Shown here: positions 9,543 through 18,976 of the stretch, piece after piece | Layout of the letters: the number at the start of each line of letters is the position of its first letter | How positions within the stretch are numbered: the first letter of the stretch is position 1 | Assembly (NCBI GenBank): GCA_031286615.1 | Contig: JAITUA010000022.1 | Location: 124,001-188,000, forward strand | Direction of reading: 5' to 3' | Source: Chryseobacterium sp. | Lineage (GTDB): Bacteria; Bacteroidota; Bacteroidia; Flavobacteriales; Weeksellaceae | Length of the DNA: 64,000 bases | Made by a program: the position numbers and the translations under genes | The notes under the pieces: generated by a model | Databases searched by the model: none | What the model was told of the DNA's origin: nothing | What the model saw: only the letters and a program-made list of their open reading frames with translations

Positions 9543-11975
9543 TTAAAAGTTAAAATTAAGTCTTCCGAAGAAATAATTCCCCAGTGTTCCCATCTGTACC
9601 GGTGCATATTTGAATACTCCATAGTATGAATTTTCATAAATCTGGCGATCCGGGAAAACATCAAATACGTTATTGCCCCCTACTGTAAAATTGATACTTT
9701 TTGTGATATCATACCCAATACTGATGTCTGTAACTACTTTTGGGGAGAATTCCTGGACTCCTCCAAAGGGATAGCCATCTCTTATTACTTTACCAAAATA
9801 GGTATTTCTTACGAGAAAATTGAATTTCCCGATTCCATAATTTAATCCTAATGATGCTTTGGTTTTTGGAGACAATGTTTCAATGATATTGATCTGATCG
9901 GGACCAAAAAACTGATCCTGAGGAGTTCCTAAATTTTCCGGAAAATGGAAATCTGTGATTTTTGTTTCTGTGTAATTTCCTGCTAGATTCATATTTAATT
10001 TTCCATTTCCAAGAATCCAGTCGTAAGAAACCACTACATCTACTCCTTTCGTTTCTGTATCAATAGCATTGGCGAAGAATCTTCCGCTTTCTACCTTAAA
10101 CTGGTCTAACCTTGGATCTGTAATATTGCTGGTGATTACGATTCTGTCTTTCACTTTAATCCAGTAGCCATCTATAGTGATCGTCAATTTGTTTAAAGGT
10201 TTCAGGGTAAATCCGGCACTTGCGTTGACAGAAGTTTCCTGTTTAAGCTTATCAAATCCCAGAATTCTGGCGGCTTCGCTATCGTTGCTGAATATTCCTT
10301 TGGTAACAATCTTTGAACCGGAAGTAGAAATATCGGCATAGGAATTATTAAAATACTGCTGTTGAAGTGAAGGCGCTCTGAATCCTGTCCCAACCGCAGC
10401 TCTTACAGCATAATTTTTTATGAACTCATATCGCACAGCAAGTTTCCCATTCAATGTATTTCCGAAATCTGAATAATTTTCAAACCTTGCAGCGGCATCA
10501 ATATTCAGTTTTTTATCTAAATCATAGGATACATCTGCATACACTGCCGTGGAATGCCTGTCTTTTTTCAAGACATTGTTTGGAGAAAACCCGATAAAGG
10601 ATTGGGATCCTCCTGCACCAAGCACTGTTGATCCTTCAGTGGCAACATTTCCGTTGATATCATATTGGGTGTAAGAAGCTTCATCCCCTGCTTTGATCTG
10701 GTATTGTTCAAATCTGAATTCTCCACCGAAAGCGATATTGAAGCGGTTTATATTTTTGGAAACATCAAGATTCACCGTATTCTGAAGGAAGCTATGCGCT
10801 CCTGCATAAAACCGGGTTGGAGATTTTGATCCCAGAGAAGCATTATTGGTGTTGCTTACATTATAATTGAATGTATTGCTTCCGAATGTATTACTTAAAT
10901 CAAATAGCCAGTCATTGACATTATATTTTGCACCTACAGCATAGGCAATGTCATATACCTGAGATCCAAGAGTGGCCTGAAAACCATTCGGATAAATGGA
11001 TGAAACTACATTAGATTTCTCGCTCGGCAGTCTTCTGAAACCAAACCCTTTTCCTTCTTTAATACTGAAACCTCCGAAAGAATATACTTTAAAATTATCG
11101 CTAAAAGGGTATTCTGAATTGAAAAACAATTGCCCCTGTCTGATCTGGGCATCTCCGATCTGAAAATTAAAATCGTCACGGGTTAATCCTCTTTTTTCAA
11201 TTTCTGCATCATCCGCAGCTCTGGCAGCTTTTACGGCTTCAGCGTCACCTGCAAATTCATAAGCGAAATTATCTCCGAAAATATCTAAATCGTGATTTTG
11301 AGTTCTTGTGGTTTTTCCTCTGTGGCTTAATTGCAGGGAAAGGTTGATATAACCATCTTTCTTTCCTAATGAAGTCCCGTAATTGGCTCCCGCCTGGTAA
11401 GTATCTCCATCATTTCTGCCGGTCAATCCGTAAGTAAGACTTGCCGAGGCTCCTGCATTTTTTTTAAGAATAATATTGATTACTCCTGCAATGGCATCAG
11501 ACCCGTATTGTGCTGCGGCGCCGTCTCGTAACACTTCTATTCTATCAATTGCAATGACAGGAATTGTGCTCAGATCTGTTCCAACAGAGCCATTTCCCAC
11601 TGTATTCTGATAGTTGACTAATGAAGTAGTATGTCTTCTTTTTCCGTTAAGTAATACAAGAACCTGATCAGGCCCCATTCCTCTTAAAGTTACAGGATCA
11701 ATATGTTCTGTACCATCAGAAGCAGACTGTCTTACTGCATTAAATGATGGGATCACATAATTCAGAAGATCCTGAGCCGTCATTTGCGGAGAACTTCTTT
11801 GAATTTTGTCAATATTAATAACATCTACAGGAACGGGTGTTTCCAGTTTTGTTCTTTTGACATTACGGTTTCCAACGATGATAATATCTTCGATTTGTTT
11901 TCCTTTTTCCTCATTTTCCTGAGCAGCCACCAAAATTGTCCCAAGCAATAATACCGCTGTACTTAATTTTTTCAT
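9543..11975 (-). CDS. TonB-dependent outer-membrane receptor under SAM riboswitch control
   Basis: An 810-residue TonB-dependent receptor. It has a signal peptide (MKKLSTAVLLLGTILVAAQ), an N-terminal TonB-box-like segment (IEDIIIVGNRN), and a plug domain with LRGMGPDQVLVLLNGKRR and GSDAIAGVINIILKK. A 22-strand barrel region follows, ending in the aromatic terminus GRLNFNF. There is no SusD partner and no carboxypeptidase-like N-terminal domain, so it is not a SusC type. The open frame extends five codons upstream to a TTG, but the ATG before KKLS gives the better signal peptide and was chosen. It is the first gene of an operon with the APC permease, preceded by a SAM-I riboswitch. The inferred role is energy-dependent outer-membrane uptake of methionine or a derivative when SAM is low. 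Confidence 0.93.
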   Translation of the reverse strand: MKKLSTAVLLLGTILVAAQENEEKGKQIEDIIIVGNRNVKRTKLETPVPVDVINIDKIQRSSPQMTAQDLLNYVIPSFNAVRQSASDGTEHIDPVTLRGMGPDQVLVLLNGKRRHTTSLVNYQNTVGNGSVGTDLSTIPVIAIDRIEVLRDGAAAQYGSDAIAGVINIILKKNAGASASLTYGLTGRNDGDTYQAGANYGTSLGKKDGYINLSLQLSHRGKTTRTQNHDLDIFGDNFAYEFAGDAEAVKAARAADDAEIEKRGLTRDDFNFQIGDAQIRQGQLFFNSEYPFSDNFKVYSFGGFSIKEGKGFGFRRLPSEKSNVVSSIYPNGFQATLGSQVYDIAYAVGAKYNVNDWLFDLSNTFGSNTFNYNVSNTNNASLGSKSPTRFYAGAHSFLQNTVNLDVSKNINRFNIAFGGEFRFEQYQIKAGDEASYTQYDINGNVATEGSTVLGAGGSQSFIGFSPNNVLKKDRHSTAVYADVSYDLDKKLNIDAAARFENYSDFGNTLNGKLAVRYEFIKNYAVRAAVGTGFRAPSLQQQYFNNSYADISTSGSKIVTKGIFSNDSEAARILGFDKLKQETSVNASAGFTLKPLNKLTITIDGYWIKVKDRIVITSNITDPRLDQFKVESGRFFANAIDTETKGVDVVVSYDWILGNGKLNMNLAGNYTETKITDFHFPENLGTPQDQFFGPDQINIIETLSPKTKASLGLNYGIGKFNFLVRNTYFGKVIRDGYPFGGVQEFSPKVVTDISIGYDITKSINFTVGGNNVFDVFPDRQIYENSYYGVFKYAPVQMGTLGNYFFGRLNFNF

Positions 11976-12070
11976 TTTTGTTCTTGCCAATTAATAATAA
12001 CAGTCTGACGGATATTTCCGCAGATATACAAGACTTCAAGAAATGGAATTCATATAAGAATATTGACTTC

Positions 12071-12174
12071 ACTTATCTCCCCCGCAGGGTTGGAATTAGC
12101 ACCTTTACACTTCTGGAATCGTGCAGGTTGCTAAGGTTTCTTTGGGCCAAATCCCTCCACCTTTCTTGATAAAT
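12071..12174 (-). promoter_or_regulatory. SAM-I (S-box) riboswitch
   Basis: Read on the minus strand, the segment contains the S-box core in order: P1 strand ATTTATC, AAGAAAGGTGGAGGGA, TGGCCC, AAACC ... GCAACCT, AGGTGCTAATTCC, and the closing P1 strand GATAAGT, which pairs with the first over 7 bp. These words match the conserved SAM-I aptamer (Rfam family SAM), which binds S-adenosylmethionine. Downstream, the P1 3' strand could pair with CTTAT at about 12053-12057. No hairpin with a U-tract is obvious before the ATG, so the off-switch may be translational or use an atypical terminator. It controls the TonB receptor and the APC permease. Confidence 0.93.
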
Positions 12175-12180
12175 CTACTG

Positions 12181-12210
12181 CAAAAGTAGACTAATTTTTT
12201 AAATATACAA
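12181..12210 (-). promoter_or_regulatory. promoter of the SAM riboswitch-receptor-permease operon
   Basis: Minus strand TTG, 19-nt spacer, TACTTTTG: an exact Bacteroidota promoter. The start site would fall about 7 nt downstream, just before the riboswitch P1 stem. Confidence 0.8.
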
Positions 12211-12245
12211 AAAGCAGATCTGCTGTACTGCAAATCTGCCTTTTA
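12209..12245 (-). terminator. Rho-independent terminator, probably of the GH13 gene
   Basis: Stem GCAGAT / ATCTGC (extended to AAAAGCAGAT with one bulge), flanked by A and T runs on both sides. It lies about 200 nt past the GH13 stop and directly abuts the receptor promoter, so it would shield the riboswitch operon from read-through. Confidence 0.65.
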
Positions 12246-12444
12246 TTATTTTATAGAACTTGTGTAAAGTTTTATTTTTGAAACATTAAGATAATATTAA
12301 GGTGATAAGAGTATTAAGATAAGCTTCGCTTTAAGCTTAAAAATCAGAATGATTCATCTTAACTACGCTTTATTTCTTAAATCCTTCTTAATGGTTTTAT
12401 ATATTCAACATTTTTATAAGTCTAAACAACTTCATAGTTTGTTT

Positions 12445-15282
12445 TTATTTGATCATCATCTTTTGAATGGCAATTCCTGTTTCTGATTTCAGCTGAACCA
12501 GATAAGTTCCTGCAGGATAATTGATTTTTACTTCATAGGTTCCGTTTTCTTTCTTCAGTTTGAATGAATCCAGTTTCTTACCGGTCATATCAAAAATCAA
12601 AATTTCCCCGTTTTTCGCTTTATTATAAACTATTTTTGCAGTTCCATTTTGTATCGGATTATCAGCAATCTGAAGTGATAATCTATTTACAGCGTTTGGA
12701 TCTGTTGTTGACAGTGCACCTGCATAATTTCCAAAAATTCTGAATTCTCCCGGTTGCAAAGTTATCGGAGTTGTGGTAGAAGCTATATTCAAAATACTGT
12801 CATCCATCAAGTTCTGCCATTGGCCTGTGTAAGGAAAGTAAGGAACAACATTTTTTGCAGATGTATCATAGTTGGCCAGTACAACCACATTTTTGATTCC
12901 GTTTGTAATAGCCGGATCATAGAGATAAATTCTCGTGATCAATCCATTAGGATCATTAGTCAGATTATTAGATTCTATACTGTACGTTTTAGTTTTAAAA
13001 ATCTGATGGGTATTTCTTATCGTTATTATTTTAGCCCATGTATTATACACGGCTTTTCTGTTTACATTCGTATCATAATTTAAAGTAAATGCAACTGGTT
13101 TTTCATCAGTTCTGCATCCGTTATTGATGGTACCGTCAGCACATCTGTTGATACTGAACTCATATCCTAATTCGCCAAACTGCCAGATCATTTTCGGACC
13201 TGGAATGGTAAAGAAAGTTGCTCCAAAGGTTTTCATTCTTTCAAGAGCAGTATTAAGATTTTTAACATCATAACTTCCGTTGACAGCTCCATAGGCAAGG
13301 TTTTTAAACATCAGCCTTTCTTCATCATGGCTTTCTCCATATCCTACAGCACGCATATTGGTAAAACCATGAAGACTATGATTCATTCTGTCATAATTAC
13401 TGTTGTCTTTATACCCCATGGTATTCTGATTATAAGGATCTGTTTGTTTATTCCAAAGCATCACTCCTTTTCCTTCTGCTACCCTGTAGTTTGCCCATTG
13501 CTGTTCTTCTGCATCCGTTCCCAAGTGTTCAAAGATCATATATGAATTGGGATCAATTGCCCATTGCCTGTCTGCATAATGTTTCATAATGTCAACTCTG
13601 TCCTGCTGATAAGCATTGGTACAGGTTTCATCATTTTCAGAACAGCTTTGGGTAAATCCTTTCGTTAAATCCCATCGGAAACCGTCAATGTGATATTCCG
13701 TCAGCCATTGCTGAAGGCATCTTTCAACGTAATATTGCGTTGAAAGACTTGTATGATTAAAATCGTTAAATACATTGTATGAGTGTTTCGGAACCTGATT
13801 GAAATAAGGATTGTTTGCAGCAACATCTCCGTACCCGTCTCCATCAGGATCTACATTCCAAAGTCTTACCAGAGGCGAACGTCCTGTTGCATGGTTAAAT
13901 GCTACATCCAGAATCACTGCAATTCCATTCTGGTGGCACAGGTCTACAAATTCTTTGAATTTTTCCGGAGTTCCGTAGGCTTTGTCCAGTGCATAATGGA
14001 AAGAGGTGTTGTAGCCCCATGAAAGATTTCCATCAAATTCCATGATGGGAAGTAATTCTATAGCATTGATTTTTAGATTTTTTAAATAAGAAATTTTATT
14101 GATCAACGACTGCCAGTTCTTTTCCTGTGTGAAATCTCTCAATAATAATTCATAGACTACCAGATCTTCTTTCGCTGGTCGTTGAAAATTGGTCGTCTGC
14201 CAGTTATAGGCAGTTTGTCCTGTTTTAAATGTTGAAACCTCAAACCCTTGCCCGGCTGGAAATAGTGGTAAATTCGGATAAGTTGAAGCTGAAATCCACG
14301 GATCATCATAAGACGATAAGATCTGTGGTGAATATGGATCTGCCACTTTTCTCAAATCATTCGTTCTGTACTGGAAAGTATAGAGCTGCTGAGGAGTAAT
14401 TCCGTTAAGTTCGATCCAATAAAGATCCGGGTTTGTGGTATCTTTTTTCATTAAATAGGTATCATTCACCGTCCAGTTATTAAAACTTCCGATGACATGT
14501 ACAAAACTTTTGCCTGGTGCATATAACGCCAGCCCTACCTTGGTCTGATCGGTCGGATGATAATTAATCCCCTGTTTAATCCAGTTTGGAATGGTCTCAG
14601 AAACAACATTCATTGGAACCTGTAAAATGAATGTTGCAGCTTTAGAATTGGATCCCTGTGTTGCCACAAGTTCCATACTCGCATCCTGAGTGACGGTATA
14701 ACTGTAAGAATAGGTTGGTGAAGGAGTTGTCGTTGAGTTTACAACAGTTCCATTTGCTTTTAGCTGAAATGTTGCGTTGGTATTTGTTGCAGCTGTAATA
14801 TTGATAGCGTTTCCTACCGGTACAGAAGTCAGGCTATTAGCCAGCGGATTGGTAAGATTCAAGCTTAAAGTACCTACATTCACAAATATGTCCGGAGATG
14901 TCTGATGGGACCCGGTTTTATCTTTCAATAAAAATCCCAATCTTCCGATTCCTGTTCTTCCATAAAAAGAAGTTGGTGTAAAAGTGAGTGAATAGCTATC
15001 TGTAGCAGCATTATAATTGAGTTTATTCAGGTCATTGGAATTGTTCCAGCTTCCATTGGTAGGGCAGTCCTGACTGTTCTGATAATTGGTATCAAAAGAC
15101 CACGTCCAGATATAAATAGCATTGTTAGACACACCCCATGCAGACTCATCAATCTGATTTCCAGGAACAGTAAGGGTAATGGCATCTGTCTCGTTGAATG
15201 GATTAGGTGTAATTGTATAGTTGATCTGTCCAAAAACAGCCATTGCAATCAACAGAAAAACAACGGAATAAAGCTTTTTCAT
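12445..15282 (-). CDS. secreted GH13 alpha-amylase-family protein with T9SS sorting domain
   Basis: A 945-residue exported glycoside hydrolase. After a signal peptide (MKKLYSVVFLLIAMAVFGQ) come N-terminal beta-sandwich regions and a CBM48/E-set-like domain near 245-320 (VHVIGSFNNW). The GH13 barrel follows from about 365. Catalytic-family regions are visible: DVAFNH near 459-464, GFRWD with the nucleophile Asp near 538, the acid-base Glu near 585 in IFEHLG, and SHDEER near 651. The C-terminus is a T9SS type A tail (TGKKLDSFKLKKENG ... KMMIK). It likely degrades alpha-glucans outside the cell. The exact specificity (amylase, pullulanase-like or branching-type) is not fixed by these motifs. A hairpin separates it from the T9SS protein upstream. 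Confidence 0.92.
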   Translation of the reverse strand: MKKLYSVVFLLIAMAVFGQINYTITPNPFNETDAITLTVPGNQIDESAWGVSNNAIYIWTWSFDTNYQNSQDCPTNGSWNNSNDLNKLNYNAATDSYSLTFTPTSFYGRTGIGRLGFLLKDKTGSHQTSPDIFVNVGTLSLNLTNPLANSLTSVPVGNAINITAATNTNATFQLKANGTVVNSTTTPSPTYSYSYTVTQDASMELVATQGSNSKAATFILQVPMNVVSETIPNWIKQGINYHPTDQTKVGLALYAPGKSFVHVIGSFNNWTVNDTYLMKKDTTNPDLYWIELNGITPQQLYTFQYRTNDLRKVADPYSPQILSSYDDPWISASTYPNLPLFPAGQGFEVSTFKTGQTAYNWQTTNFQRPAKEDLVVYELLLRDFTQEKNWQSLINKISYLKNLKINAIELLPIMEFDGNLSWGYNTSFHYALDKAYGTPEKFKEFVDLCHQNGIAVILDVAFNHATGRSPLVRLWNVDPDGDGYGDVAANNPYFNQVPKHSYNVFNDFNHTSLSTQYYVERCLQQWLTEYHIDGFRWDLTKGFTQSCSENDETCTNAYQQDRVDIMKHYADRQWAIDPNSYMIFEHLGTDAEEQQWANYRVAEGKGVMLWNKQTDPYNQNTMGYKDNSNYDRMNHSLHGFTNMRAVGYGESHDEERLMFKNLAYGAVNGSYDVKNLNTALERMKTFGATFFTIPGPKMIWQFGELGYEFSINRCADGTINNGCRTDEKPVAFTLNYDTNVNRKAVYNTWAKIITIRNTHQIFKTKTYSIESNNLTNDPNGLITRIYLYDPAITNGIKNVVVLANYDTSAKNVVPYFPYTGQWQNLMDDSILNIASTTTPITLQPGEFRIFGNYAGALSTTDPNAVNRLSLQIADNPIQNGTAKIVYNKAKNGEILIFDMTGKKLDSFKLKKENGTYEVKINYPAGTYLVQLKSETGIAIQKMMIK

Positions 15283-15381
15283 TTCTTATTTTTTATCGAA
15301 TATAGTATAAATTTTTCTTCATAACGATTATTCTTGTCCACTCACCATCAAATATTTCAATTTTCCGGGAAAAAATAAAAT

Positions 15382-15412
15382 AAAAAAAGGCTCATGAAAA
15401 TTTCATGAGCCT
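15382..15412 (-). terminator. Rho-independent terminator of the FISUMP protein gene
   Basis: Perfect 12-bp inverted repeat AGGCTCATGAAA / TTTCATGAGCCT with a minus-strand U-run, 62 nt after the stop codon. Confidence 0.9.
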
Positions 15413-15474
15413 CCCAATAAAAGTAATTGTAATGAACTATTTTTTGGACGAAAATCTTTCTTATTGCAATTCTG

Positions 15475-17553
15475 TTAGTCTTTTATAATTTTTTTAGAAA
15501 CGGATTGCCCATTCTTTAATCTTAATTCCACGATATATAACCCTGAAGGAAGTTCAGTCATATTGATCTGATTGTCTGAGAACTGTACATTCATTTTTTG
15601 TCCTACTGCATTGACAACGTTTACTTTGTCAATAGCGGAATCTGATTTAACAGTAAGAATTCCTTTTGTTGGATTAGGATACATTCCTGTTACCGCATTA
15701 TTCAGCCTGATATCTGAGGTACCTAAAGAAGATGAAGGTTTAATACATCTTACTGAAGACCCCTGCCCTCTCATAGCTCCAGCCGATGGATTGGCAATCG
15801 TTGATCCGATATACAGATATTTCGCTCCTAAACTTGATGTATCTGAACTCCAGAAATAACCTCTTTGGCCTACGAAAGTGAAGTTACCATCACTGGAGCT
15901 TCTGTATCCTCCTGCCGGTAATTTAAGATTGCTGCTGTAAGCTGTTGCCGGGTTACCAATACCTTCAGCTCCTACTAAAGCAGTCCAATCTGCCTGAGAA
16001 GGCATTCTCCAGTCTGCTCCTATCGCTTTACAAGGATCTACCCCAGTAGAAGCATTAGCCTGTGAAGCTGTTATTCCATTCCATGTATCCGAACTTGCAA
16101 AACCTGCCCACCATGCCGGAGATCCTATAATATATGCACCTCCTGCAGCAGCAATTCCTTCCGGTGTATTAAGTGAAGGCGCTTGTGCTGTCTGAGAATT
16201 TCTAAGCTGGTGTCCGTCATCCCATCTTCCCCATTGAAAAAGATCTCCATATGAATTCGCGTCTGCTATTGATGATGCAACCTGTGTACTTCCAAGATTC
16301 TGCTGAAGCCATATTTTTCCGTCAGCACCTCTTACCGTGGAATAAGCAACCTGCTGACCACGATACATAAAACTTACACACCCCACATCTCCTGCATTGG
16401 TTCCGGGATCTGTATTGCTGCATGTCTGAGGATTTAACGTCAGAGAAATTCTTTTCACTTTTGTAGTATTTTCAGAATAAGCAAGAACAAGATAATTGTG
16501 TGCTTTATCTATAGCAAGATCGTTGTATTTTGCTTCACCATCCGAAACAAAATCACCTCCGAAAGCAACCCAGTTTTGTGAATCATCTAATTTATAAACT
16601 GTATTTCTCAGGAAATTGTCATTTTCAAAACGGCTGGCAACGACATACGGTTTACCGGATTCCGTCACTGCCAAAGCAACGTGCTGAACTTTTCCGTCTG
16701 AAAAATTAGCATTTCCAACCTGAACCCAAGCGTTTCCGTCAAACTTTTTAACATTCACTTTTTTACCACCTGCTGAATTTGAAACATAGGCTACATAAAT
16801 TGTATTAGATCCATCCAAAGCGATATCAGCATTGTATTGCTCTCCTGAAGAAGAAGCATCTGCTGCTGCACCTCCTACCAGAGTCCAGTTTTGTAAAGGA
16901 CCTGCACCTGTACTGTTCTGATATACCTTTAAACCTCCGGAAACGTTACATGTATACACCATATCATTGGTTCCAATCACCATTTCTGCAAATTCTGCAC
17001 CTCCTGAAAACCCGGCATTTCCTACCTGTTCCCATGAGCCTGCAGCATATCTTTTCACAGTTCCTGATCCATAAGATCCATACGTAAAGAGAATATTATC
17101 AAAAGACACCGCAGAAGCCTGATAATTAACTGTATTATCGGTTACATTGGGAAGCTGAGACCACAAAGATCCGGTAAACAGGCGAACTTCCATCCCTGAC
17201 TCCGGATAGCCAAGCTGATTGGTATAATAAAGGCTGTTTCCATTAGGGCTTATAGACAGTGAATTGTAAGTTGCCGTTCCTGTTGTAACTCCCGCACTTC
17301 CTCCTAAATATGACCATGAATTTCCGTTAAATTTCTGAACAGAACCTCTGGCTACAGAAACATCATAATAGGACAGGTAATAATTTCCTGAATTGTCAAT
17401 AACTAAATTATTAAAACTACTTCCTCCTGCTGATACATCCTGAATGCCTCCAACATTTTCCCATTGCTGAGCGTACAAGCAGCTTCCCGCAATAGTCAGC
17501 AACGATAATCCCGTTCTGATTTTCTGTACTGCAAAATGTAAATCTCTAAACAT
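15475..17553 (-). CDS. secreted FISUMP-domain protein with propeller-like N-terminus and T9SS tail
   Basis: A 692-residue exported protein. The signal peptide runs to about residue 29. Residues 30-375 hold repeated units of the form W-x-x-VGGxx / NSWSYLGG, with YNxLxIxxxGNxYL spacing, typical of a beta-propeller. From about 389 to 605 lies a Fibrobacter succinogenes major paralogous (FISUMP) domain: GADGKIWLQQNLG, YGDLFQWGRWDDGH, DWRMPSQADW, and SSVRCIK at its end. The last 75 residues are a type A T9SS sorting domain (LPSGLYIVELRLKNGQ). No catalytic residues stand out, so surface binding or adhesion is more likely than enzymatic action. Confidence 0.88.
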   Translation of the reverse strand: MFRDLHFAVQKIRTGLSLLTIAGSCLYAQQWENVGGIQDVSAGGSSFNNLVIDNSGNYYLSYYDVSVARGSVQKFNGNSWSYLGGSAGVTTGTATYNSLSISPNGNSLYYTNQLGYPESGMEVRLFTGSLWSQLPNVTDNTVNYQASAVSFDNILFTYGSYGSGTVKRYAAGSWEQVGNAGFSGGAEFAEMVIGTNDMVYTCNVSGGLKVYQNSTGAGPLQNWTLVGGAAADASSSGEQYNADIALDGSNTIYVAYVSNSAGGKKVNVKKFDGNAWVQVGNANFSDGKVQHVALAVTESGKPYVVASRFENDNFLRNTVYKLDDSQNWVAFGGDFVSDGEAKYNDLAIDKAHNYLVLAYSENTTKVKRISLTLNPQTCSNTDPGTNAGDVGCVSFMYRGQQVAYSTVRGADGKIWLQQNLGSTQVASSIADANSYGDLFQWGRWDDGHQLRNSQTAQAPSLNTPEGIAAAGGAYIIGSPAWWAGFASSDTWNGITASQANASTGVDPCKAIGADWRMPSQADWTALVGAEGIGNPATAYSSNLKLPAGGYRSSSDGNFTFVGQRGYFWSSDTSSLGAKYLYIGSTIANPSAGAMRGQGSSVRCIKPSSSLGTSDIRLNNAVTGMYPNPTKGILTVKSDSAIDKVNVVNAVGQKMNVQFSDNQINMTELPSGLYIVELRLKNGQSVSKKIIKD

Positions 17554-17598
17554 ATAAAATATTATTTTTAATTATTCTAAATTTAATTTAATTTTGCG

Positions 17599-17606
17599 CA
17601 AAAGTA
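17599..17606 (-). promoter_or_regulatory. -7 promoter element of the FISUMP protein gene
   Basis: TACTTTTG on the minus strand, 45 nt before the ATG; an exact TAnnTTTG match, but no TTG at the usual -33 distance. Confidence 0.5.
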
Positions 17607-17686
17607 CCTCACATAATTAACCCCGAGTTATCATTTACGAACTTTTGGTTATCCTGTAAAGGACTTTTACCTTAAGTAGTTGTACC

Positions 17687-18580
17687 ATGGCTGTAAAAAT
17701 GTGTTGTATGAGGAAGTTATCTAAAAGTGGACTTTTGTTCAGATCCGAAGACATCAAAATTATCATGCAGGAGGATCTGTGCCCTGATCAAACCTTCAAG
17801 TCTCATATGCTGGAAGGGAAGGCAAGCTTTAATCTTCTTTTTCTGTTAAGTGATGAAATTAATTTGGAAGCTCATGACTGCGGAACCAAATTTTCTTTTA
17901 AGAAAAACCAGTACATCCTCCATTATTCGCCCCAAGAAAGTGTTGCCGAGCTATGGACAGAAAACCAGGAAGTGCTGAAATATCTTCAGATTCAGATCAA
18001 TTATCAATATGTTTTCAACCTCATCAACCCGGACCTCAACCGCGAAAATGCAGAAATTCTGGAAAATATGACTCATAATAATTTCATATTCCTCCATAAA
18101 GAAACACCTCCGGACATGACCGTAGAAATGCATATGATCGTAAAGGAAATTCTGGGGTATACTAAAAAGGGAATTATGCAGAAGCTATTTATAGAAGCAA
18201 AGATCATCAAACTTCTAATTCTGATTTTTGAGCAGTTCAATGAGAAAAATATTCTGGAATCTACTCCCAAAACTCCTGAAATGATCAGAAAGTTCATTGA
18301 TGAAAATTACCACAGGAATATAAAAGCGGAAGAGATTGGAAAGTATATGGGTATGAATCAAAGTCTTATCAGAAAGGAGTTCAAAGCTCAGTATCATACA
18401 ACGATTACTCATTATATATCGGAACTCAGAATGCTGAAGGCAAAGAAACTGATTACTGACAAGGAGATTATGATCAAAGAGATCGCTATTGAGTGCGGTT
18501 ATGAATATCTTCAGAACTTTACTCGGGCTTTTAAAAAGAAATTCGGAGTGTCTCCGGAAAGCCTCAGGAATAATAAATAG
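17687..18580 (+). CDS. AraC family transcriptional regulator
   Basis: A 297-residue regulator. The C-terminal third (about 195-297) is a two-helix-turn-helix AraC/XylS DNA-binding domain: IKAEEIGKYMGMNQSLIRKEF, then MIKEIAIECGYEYLQNFTRAF and KKFGVSPESLR. The N-terminal part is an unassigned sensor region without a recognisable ligand pocket motif. An ATG seven codons further in (MRKLSK) is an alternative start. It is divergent from the FISUMP protein gene across 133 bp, so that gene and the T9SS cluster are possible targets, which is inference. A terminator follows directly. Confidence 0.9.
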   Translation: MAVKMCCMRKLSKSGLLFRSEDIKIIMQEDLCPDQTFKSHMLEGKASFNLLFLLSDEINLEAHDCGTKFSFKKNQYILHYSPQESVAELWTENQEVLKYLQIQINYQYVFNLINPDLNRENAEILENMTHNNFIFLHKETPPDMTVEMHMIVKEILGYTKKGIMQKLFIEAKIIKLLILIFEQFNEKNILESTPKTPEMIRKFIDENYHRNIKAEEIGKYMGMNQSLIRKEFKAQYHTTITHYISELRMLKAKKLITDKEIMIKEIAIECGYEYLQNFTRAFKKKFGVSPESLRNNK

Positions 18581-18581
18581 A

Positions 18582-18612
18582 AAAACCGCCTAACGAATTA
18601 AGCGGTTTTGTA
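18582..18612. terminator. bidirectional terminator between convergent genes
   Basis: Stem AAAACCGC / GCGGTTTT with additional inner TAA/TTA pairing, immediately after the AraC stop and about 60 nt past the stop of the opposing small membrane protein gene. Confidence 0.85.
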
Positions 18613-18673
18613 TATGTTGTTTTGCTTTGATATTACTTTTTCAGAATTCAGGTGAAAAAGCAATGACAATCAA

Positions 18674-18958
18674 TTAATGATGATGTCCGTGATCGTGAAG
18701 GAAAGGTCCGTTTCCTTTAGGCTCGCTGTAGATAACCTCTACACCTTCCTGCTCAGAAACAAGCTTTCTTCTGATGTCTTCAGGATCGAAAGGCTTTACT
18801 TTTCCGAAATACTCTTTCAAACCTTCAGTTAGCCACATTGGGATTACTAATCCGAAGAACATAAAAATACACCAGAATCCCACTAAGAACATAGTGATGA
18901 AGAAAATAGTCCAAAGGAACTGGTAGAATGGCCAAAATGCTGATAATATCGTTATCAT
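18674..18958 (-). CDS. small membrane protein with histidine-rich tail, 94 residues
   Basis: I do not recognise a named family. It has two close hydrophobic segments (about 5-25 and 28-46, with FLVGFWCIFMFFGLVIPMW), then a soluble charged part with PFDPEDIRRKLVSEQEGVEVIYSEP. The C-terminus is HDHGHHH, which could bind a metal. The open frame extends seven codons upstream to a TTG, but that TTG lies inside the -7 promoter box, so the ATG before ITILSAF is the start. It is transcribed in the same direction as, and just downstream of, the class I fumarase gene, but it has its own strong promoter. Confidence 0.8.
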   Translation of the reverse strand: MITILSAFWPFYQFLWTIFFITMFLVGFWCIFMFFGLVIPMWLTEGLKEYFGKVKPFDPEDIRRKLVSEQEGVEVIYSEPKGNGPFLHDHGHHH

Positions 18959-18976
18959 TCTCTTTAAGATTTTAGG

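Larger units (their letters stand above)
11976..12444. other. long intergenic region holding a riboswitch, promoter and terminator
   Basis: This gap holds the receptor leader with its SAM-I riboswitch, the promoter, and a bidirectional-looking hairpin that ends the upstream GH13 transcript. Nearest the receptor gene lies a small hairpin (12005-12023) without a U-run. Positions 12246-12444 are AT-rich with repeated ATTAAGAT-like words, and I see no gene there. Confidence 0.7.

Noticed and set aside
12005-12023. hairpin close to the receptor start as a classical riboswitch terminator
   Set aside because: Stem CTGACGGA / TCCGCAG is short and is not followed by a U-run, so it is not a standard terminator; it might still play a role in translation control.
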